From NCBI GenBank assembly GCA_965247055.1, contig CBDFGE010000006.1, positions 744,001-808,000 on the forward strand: DNA of 64,000 bases. The letters run 5' to 3'. Positions within the stretch are counted from its first letter, which is position 1. Every line of letters begins with the position of its first letter. Made by a program: the position numbers and the translations under genes. Of this stretch, positions 60,718 through 64,000 are shown piece after piece. Source of the DNA: CBDFGE01 sp965247055 (GTDB lineage: Bacteria; Chloroflexota; Dehalococcoidia; Lucifugimonadales; JAGWBF01). The notes below the pieces were generated by a model. It did no database searches. It was not told the origin of the DNA and was given only the letters and a program-made list of their open reading frames with translations.

Positions 60718-60871
60718 CTCGCCCTCCTCGGCACCGTTTCCGGACAACCGGCGATTCAACGCTATCCCATGCCTGCCCGGTGGAGCCGGTGCCAGGCAGG
60801 GCCTAGTATACTCCAGCTTACGCCACGTTAGAAGATTCACGGGTCCGGGGAAGGAAAAGCGAACGTTGGCC

Positions 60872-60900
60872 TTGACATACCGGGGAAATTACACTAAAAA
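60872..60900 (+). promoter_or_regulatory. Candidate promoter of the ABC exporter gene
   Basis: A perfect TTGACA (60872-60877), a 17-base spacer and TAAAAA (60895-60900), some 60 bases before the ATG at 60960. Confidence 0.5.
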
Positions 60901-60959
60901 GAGTTGGCGGCCATACCAAGCTAGGCTCGCGCGGTTCGGGTCCAGTCTGAGGGTTACCC

Positions 60960-63900
60960 ATGTACCTTGATCCCCGGCTCGTCGCACTGACCAGGGGAGT
61001 GCGGCTGCGAATCCTGTTGGCGGCCCTGGCGGGGCTGTTGGCTGTGGTGGCCGGCGTGGCCCGGCTGGCCGTGGCCGGGGTCGTCATCGTCAAAGTCATC
61101 CACGAAGGGGCGTCCTTCTCCAGCCTGTACGTGCCTCTCCTGGCCATGGCCGGGCTGGTGGTCCTCCGTGGCGGGCTCCAGTACCTCCAGGACGTGATCA
61201 GCCACCATACCGCGAGCATAGTCAAGATACAGCTTCGCAAGCACCTGTACGAGCACTGCCTGGCCCTGGGCCCGGGGTACTTTGACCGCAGCCGGACTGG
61301 TGACATCACCCTGTCCCTGGCGGACGGAGTGGAGCGGCTGGAGGCCTTCTTCGGGCGATACCTGCCCCAACTTTTTGTCGCGGCCGTGGCCCCCATACTG
61401 ATCTTTGTGTTCATGGTCGTCCTCGATCTGAGGACCGGACTTGTGTTCCTGGGGTTCGCGGCCTTCGCCCTCATCGTCCCACAGCTCTTCCTGAGGTGGA
61501 ACCGGGACAGCAGCATGGCACGACGCAACGCCTACGGCACCCTTGGGGCAGACTTTCTGGATAGCGTGCAAGGTCTCGCCACGCTGAAGGCTTTCGGCCA
61601 GGGTCGTGCCAGGGGACGTCTGCTGGCCCAGCGAGCAAGGCACCTGTACCGGTCCACCATGGGGGTGCTGGCCGCCAACAGCGCCACCAGCTCCATCACC
61701 ATCCTGGGAATCTCGGCGGGTGCTGCCGTGGCCCTTGCCTGGGGAGCCGTCCGCGTGGAGAGCGGCGAGCTGGGGCTGCGTCCTCTCCTGATCGTGCTCA
61801 TGCTGGGGGTGGAGATCTTCCGGCCGTTGCGAGAGCTGGTGCAGCTCTACCACGAGGGGATGATGGCCATGTCCGCGGCCCAGGGCATTTACACGGTGCT
61901 CGACGCGCCTGTGGAGGTCGCGGAGCCGGCCAGGCCCGCCGGAGGAGATGGTGTCTCTCCCGACGTGGCCCTCAGGCCGGAGGTCGGCTTCGAGGGGGTG
62001 AGCTTCGGCTACCACGGCGGTCAGAGGCCGGCGCTGAGGGACGTCTCCTTCACCCTACGCAGTGGCGAGACCCTCGGAGTGGTAGGTCCCAGCGGCGCCG
62101 GGAAGACCACCCTGGTCTGGCTCCTTCTACGGTTCTACGACCCACAGCAGGGGCGCATTTTACTGGGTGGTCATGACCTCCGCGACCTGCCCCTGGATGT
62201 CGTTCGCTGGCAGGTCGCCGTGGTGACCCAGGACACCTATCTCTTCCACGGCACCGTGGCGGACAACCTGCGATTCGGGAGGCCCGACGCCTCGCGAGAA
62301 GAGCTGGAGAACGCCGCCCGGGCCGCGAACGCCCACGACTTCATCATGGCGTTGCCCCACGGGTACGATTCGGTCGTTGGCGAGCGGGCCCTGCGGCTGT
62401 CGGGTGGCCAGAAACAGCGCATCGCCATCGCCCGGGCCCTCCTCAAAGACGCACCGGTGCTGGTCCTCGACGAGGCGCTGTCCAGCGTGGATGCCGAGAA
62501 CGAGGCGGTCATACAGGAGGCCCTGGACCGGCTGATGAAAGGCAGGACCACGCTGGTTATCGCCCACCGCCTGTCCAGCGTGGTGGGCGCGGACCGCATC
62601 ATCGTCCTGGACAATGGGGGTCTGGTCGAGTCGGGCTCCCATGACGAGCTGGTGAGGGCTGGAGGAGTCTACTCCAGGCTCATGGCCGACCAGCAGGAGG
62701 CACCAGACCGGGACGTCGTGGTAGCGACGTTGCCCTCGGAGGGAGCCGAGGGCAACCGTCCGGCGGCTGAGGGGGAGGAGAAAGGTTCCGCTTCCTCCCC
62801 CCACACCCGCCAGGGGACCGCGGCCCCTCCCCACCCCGGCGCCCCCCCGGGGATACTGGCGGTCTGGGCCAGGCTGCTTGCCCTGGTACGGCCCTGGCGG
62901 GGCCAGCTTGCCCTCACCTTCCTCCTGGGCCTGGCCCATCACGGGTCCATCATCGGCATAGGGGTGATCAGCGCTCTCCTGGTGGGCCAGGTCATAACGG
63001 GGGGAGATCTAGCACCCCTGCTGCTCCTGTTGGGTGTTTTCGTGCCCCTGGCAGCGTTTTTCACGTGGGCCGAGTCCTGGATGGCCCACGACCTGGCCTA
63101 CCGGCTCCTCGCCGAGATGCGGATAGATTTGTACGCCGTGCTGGACCCGCTGGCGCCGGCCTACATGGTGCGGCGGCGCTCCGGCGACCTAGTGAGCATA
63201 GTCGGCAGCGATATAGAGACCATCGAGTTCTTCTTCGCCCATACCATCACTCCCGCCTTCGTCGCACTGCTGATACCAGCCGCCGTTCTCGCTACCCTGG
63301 CGATCATCGCGTGGCCCGTCGCCCTGGCCATCTCTCCCTTCCTTCTGGCAGTCGCGGTGAGCCCCTTCTTAGCCCAGAAGCGGTCCGAGCGACTAGGACA
63401 CGAGGTGCGCCACGGGATCGGCGAAGTGCACGCCCACATGGTGGACAGCATCCAGGGTCTACGGGAGATATCGGCATTCGGCCGCGGTCCGGCTCGCACG
63501 GGGGAGATGGTGACCAACGGCTGGCGGTTTGCCCACCACCAGCTCCGTCTATTGAAGGAGCGGGCCTTCCAGTCGGGCTTTATCGAGGCGATGACGGCCC
63601 TGGGGGGCCTTTCGGTGCTTACCATGGGCGTCTGGCTACTGACCCGAGGCGACATATCGCGACCCCAGCTAATCCTGGCGGCCGTCCTGTCCCTGGCAGC
63701 CTTCGCGCCGGTAGCGGACATCGCCAGGACTATGAAGCAGCTAATGGAAACCCTTGCCGCGGCACGCCGGGTCTTCGCGGTCCACGACGAGCCGGTGCCG
63801 GTAAGGGATGGCCCGGTCGACTGCGACTCCCGGGCCATCCCGATGGACGGGGCCCCGTCCATCGGGTTCGAAAGGGTCAGCTTCAGCTACGGGCCGGGCG

Positions 63901-64000
63901 AGGCCCAGGCGCTGGGTGACGTGACCTTCACGGTCGATCCAGGGCACACGGTGGCGCTGGTGGGACGCTCCGGAGCCGGAAAGAGCACCTGCGCCAACCT
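60960..64000 (+). CDS. Fused double ABC exporter (TMD-NBD-TMD-NBD), 3' end outside window
   Basis: The frame opens at the ATG at 60960 (MYLDPRLVALTRG, behind GAGGGTT) and stays open to the right edge, over 1010 codons. The first half has a six-helix ABC transporter domain (about 15-310) and an ATPase domain with Walker A GPSGAGKTT, signature LSGGQKQR and Walker B VLVLDEALS, ending near residue 575. A Pro- and Glu-rich linker (about 580-630) joins a second membrane domain (about 635-900) and a second ATPase domain whose Walker A (GRSGAGKST) lies just before the edge. Half exporters of this type usually pair as dimers; here the two halves are one chain. The substrate is unknown; lipids, drugs and thiols (CydDC-like) are possible. 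Confidence 0.9.
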   Translation, partial: MYLDPRLVALTRGVRLRILLAALAGLLAVVAGVARLAVAGVVIVKVIHEGASFSSLYVPLLAMAGLVVLRGGLQYLQDVISHHTASIVKIQLRKHLYEHCLALGPGYFDRSRTGDITLSLADGVERLEAFFGRYLPQLFVAAVAPILIFVFMVVLDLRTGLVFLGFAAFALIVPQLFLRWNRDSSMARRNAYGTLGADFLDSVQGLATLKAFGQGRARGRLLAQRARHLYRSTMGVLAANSATSSITILGISAGAAVALAWGAVRVESGELGLRPLLIVLMLGVEIFRPLRELVQLYHEGMMAMSAAQGIYTVLDAPVEVAEPARPAGGDGVSPDVALRPEVGFEGVSFGYHGGQRPALRDVSFTLRSGETLGVVGPSGAGKTTLVWLLLRFYDPQQGRILLGGHDLRDLPLDVVRWQVAVVTQDTYLFHGTVADNLRFGRPDASREELENAARAANAHDFIMALPHGYDSVVGERALRLSGGQKQRIAIARALLKDAPVLVLDEALSSVDAENEAVIQEALDRLMKGRTTLVIAHRLSSVVGADRIIVLDNGGLVESGSHDELVRAGGVYSRLMADQQEAPDRDVVVATLPSEGAEGNRPAAEGEEKGSASSPHTRQGTAAPPHPGAPPGILAVWARLLALVRPWRGQLALTFLLGLAHHGSIIGIGVISALLVGQVITGGDLAPLLLLLGVFVPLAAFFTWAESWMAHDLAYRLLAEMRIDLYAVLDPLAPAYMVRRRSGDLVSIVGSDIETIEFFFAHTITPAFVALLIPAAVLATLAIIAWPVALAISPFLLAVAVSPFLAQKRSERLGHEVRHGIGEVHAHMVDSIQGLREISAFGRGPARTGEMVTNGWRFAHHQLRLLKERAFQSGFIEAMTALGGLSVLTMGVWLLTRGDISRPQLILAAVLSLAAFAPVADIARTMKQLMETLAAARRVFAVHDEPVPVRDGPVDCDSRAIPMDGAPSIGFERVSFSYGPGEAQALGDVTFTVDPGHTVALVGRSGAGKSTCAN

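Noticed and set aside
63065..63919. 284-codon plus-strand open frame near the right edge
   Set aside because: It is an alternative frame of the second half of the double ABC exporter, whose own frame encodes helices and a Walker A motif and stays open to the edge.

Overview
The window is a dense, GC-rich bacterial chromosome segment with about 43 protein genes and no rRNA, tRNA or CRISPR. Gene content and protein style suggest Chloroflexota, possibly Dehalococcoidia/SAR202-like: YmdB- and RNase Y-type genes, B-box zinc-finger membrane proteins, clan AA proteases, CARDB surface proteins, and a mix of molybdenum hydroxylase, GMC oxidoreductase and amidohydrolase genes. That placement is an inference from family recognition only; no marker gene was compared.

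Layout. 1-10.3 kb: the end of a giant membrane-anchored surface protein (cohesin-like, Ig-like, PKD and CARDB modules), open at the left edge. 10.5-17.2 kb: an Ldh-family dehydrogenase, a histidine phosphatase, tilS, a metal-dependent hydrolase, and a thioredoxin-like/CcdA pair. 17.3-18.6 kb: a complete IS5-type insertion sequence with CTAG target duplications, sitting exactly on the carB stop codon. 18.6-25.9 kb: a minus-strand pyrimidine operon (pyrR-pyrB-carA-unknown-carB) preceded by a clear PyrR-type attenuator. pyrB carries a fused PyrI-like zinc domain. 26-29.4 kb: thpR, an amidohydrolase and a split transketolase. 29.4-32.8 kb: a proline operon (proB, an interrupted aspartic protease gene, proA, unknown). 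32.9-37.5 kb: rny, ymdB, a PHP phosphoesterase, plsY and a zinc-finger membrane protein. 37.4-39.2 kb: recX and recA, separated by an IS1380-like transposase scrap and a 39-bp duplicate of recA sequence. 39.3-42.5 kb: ridA, nadE and a HAD hydrolase. 42.5-46.8 kb: a long structured leader RNA, then a peptide-type ABC importer lacking ATPase genes. 47-56.2 kb: catabolic genes (MFS transporter, two amidohydrolases, a molybdenum hydroxylase large subunit, a GMC oxidoreductase, a dienelactone hydrolase). 56.5-64 kb: pyrD, two S1C serine proteases (one frameshifted), a LuxR-type regulator, an SDR and a fused double ABC exporter that runs off the right edge.

How the genes work together. De novo UMP synthesis is represented by the attenuated operon plus a distant pyrD; pyrC is not in the operon. 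Proline synthesis is covered by proB and proA from one promoter. RNA turnover and envelope lipid genes (rny, ymdB, plsY) form one co-directional block. The 47-56 kb genes look like an uptake and degradation set for organic compounds. Several starts were moved to internal codons because sigma-70-like promoters or Shine-Dalgarno sequences fall inside the longest open frames. Three genes look leaderless.
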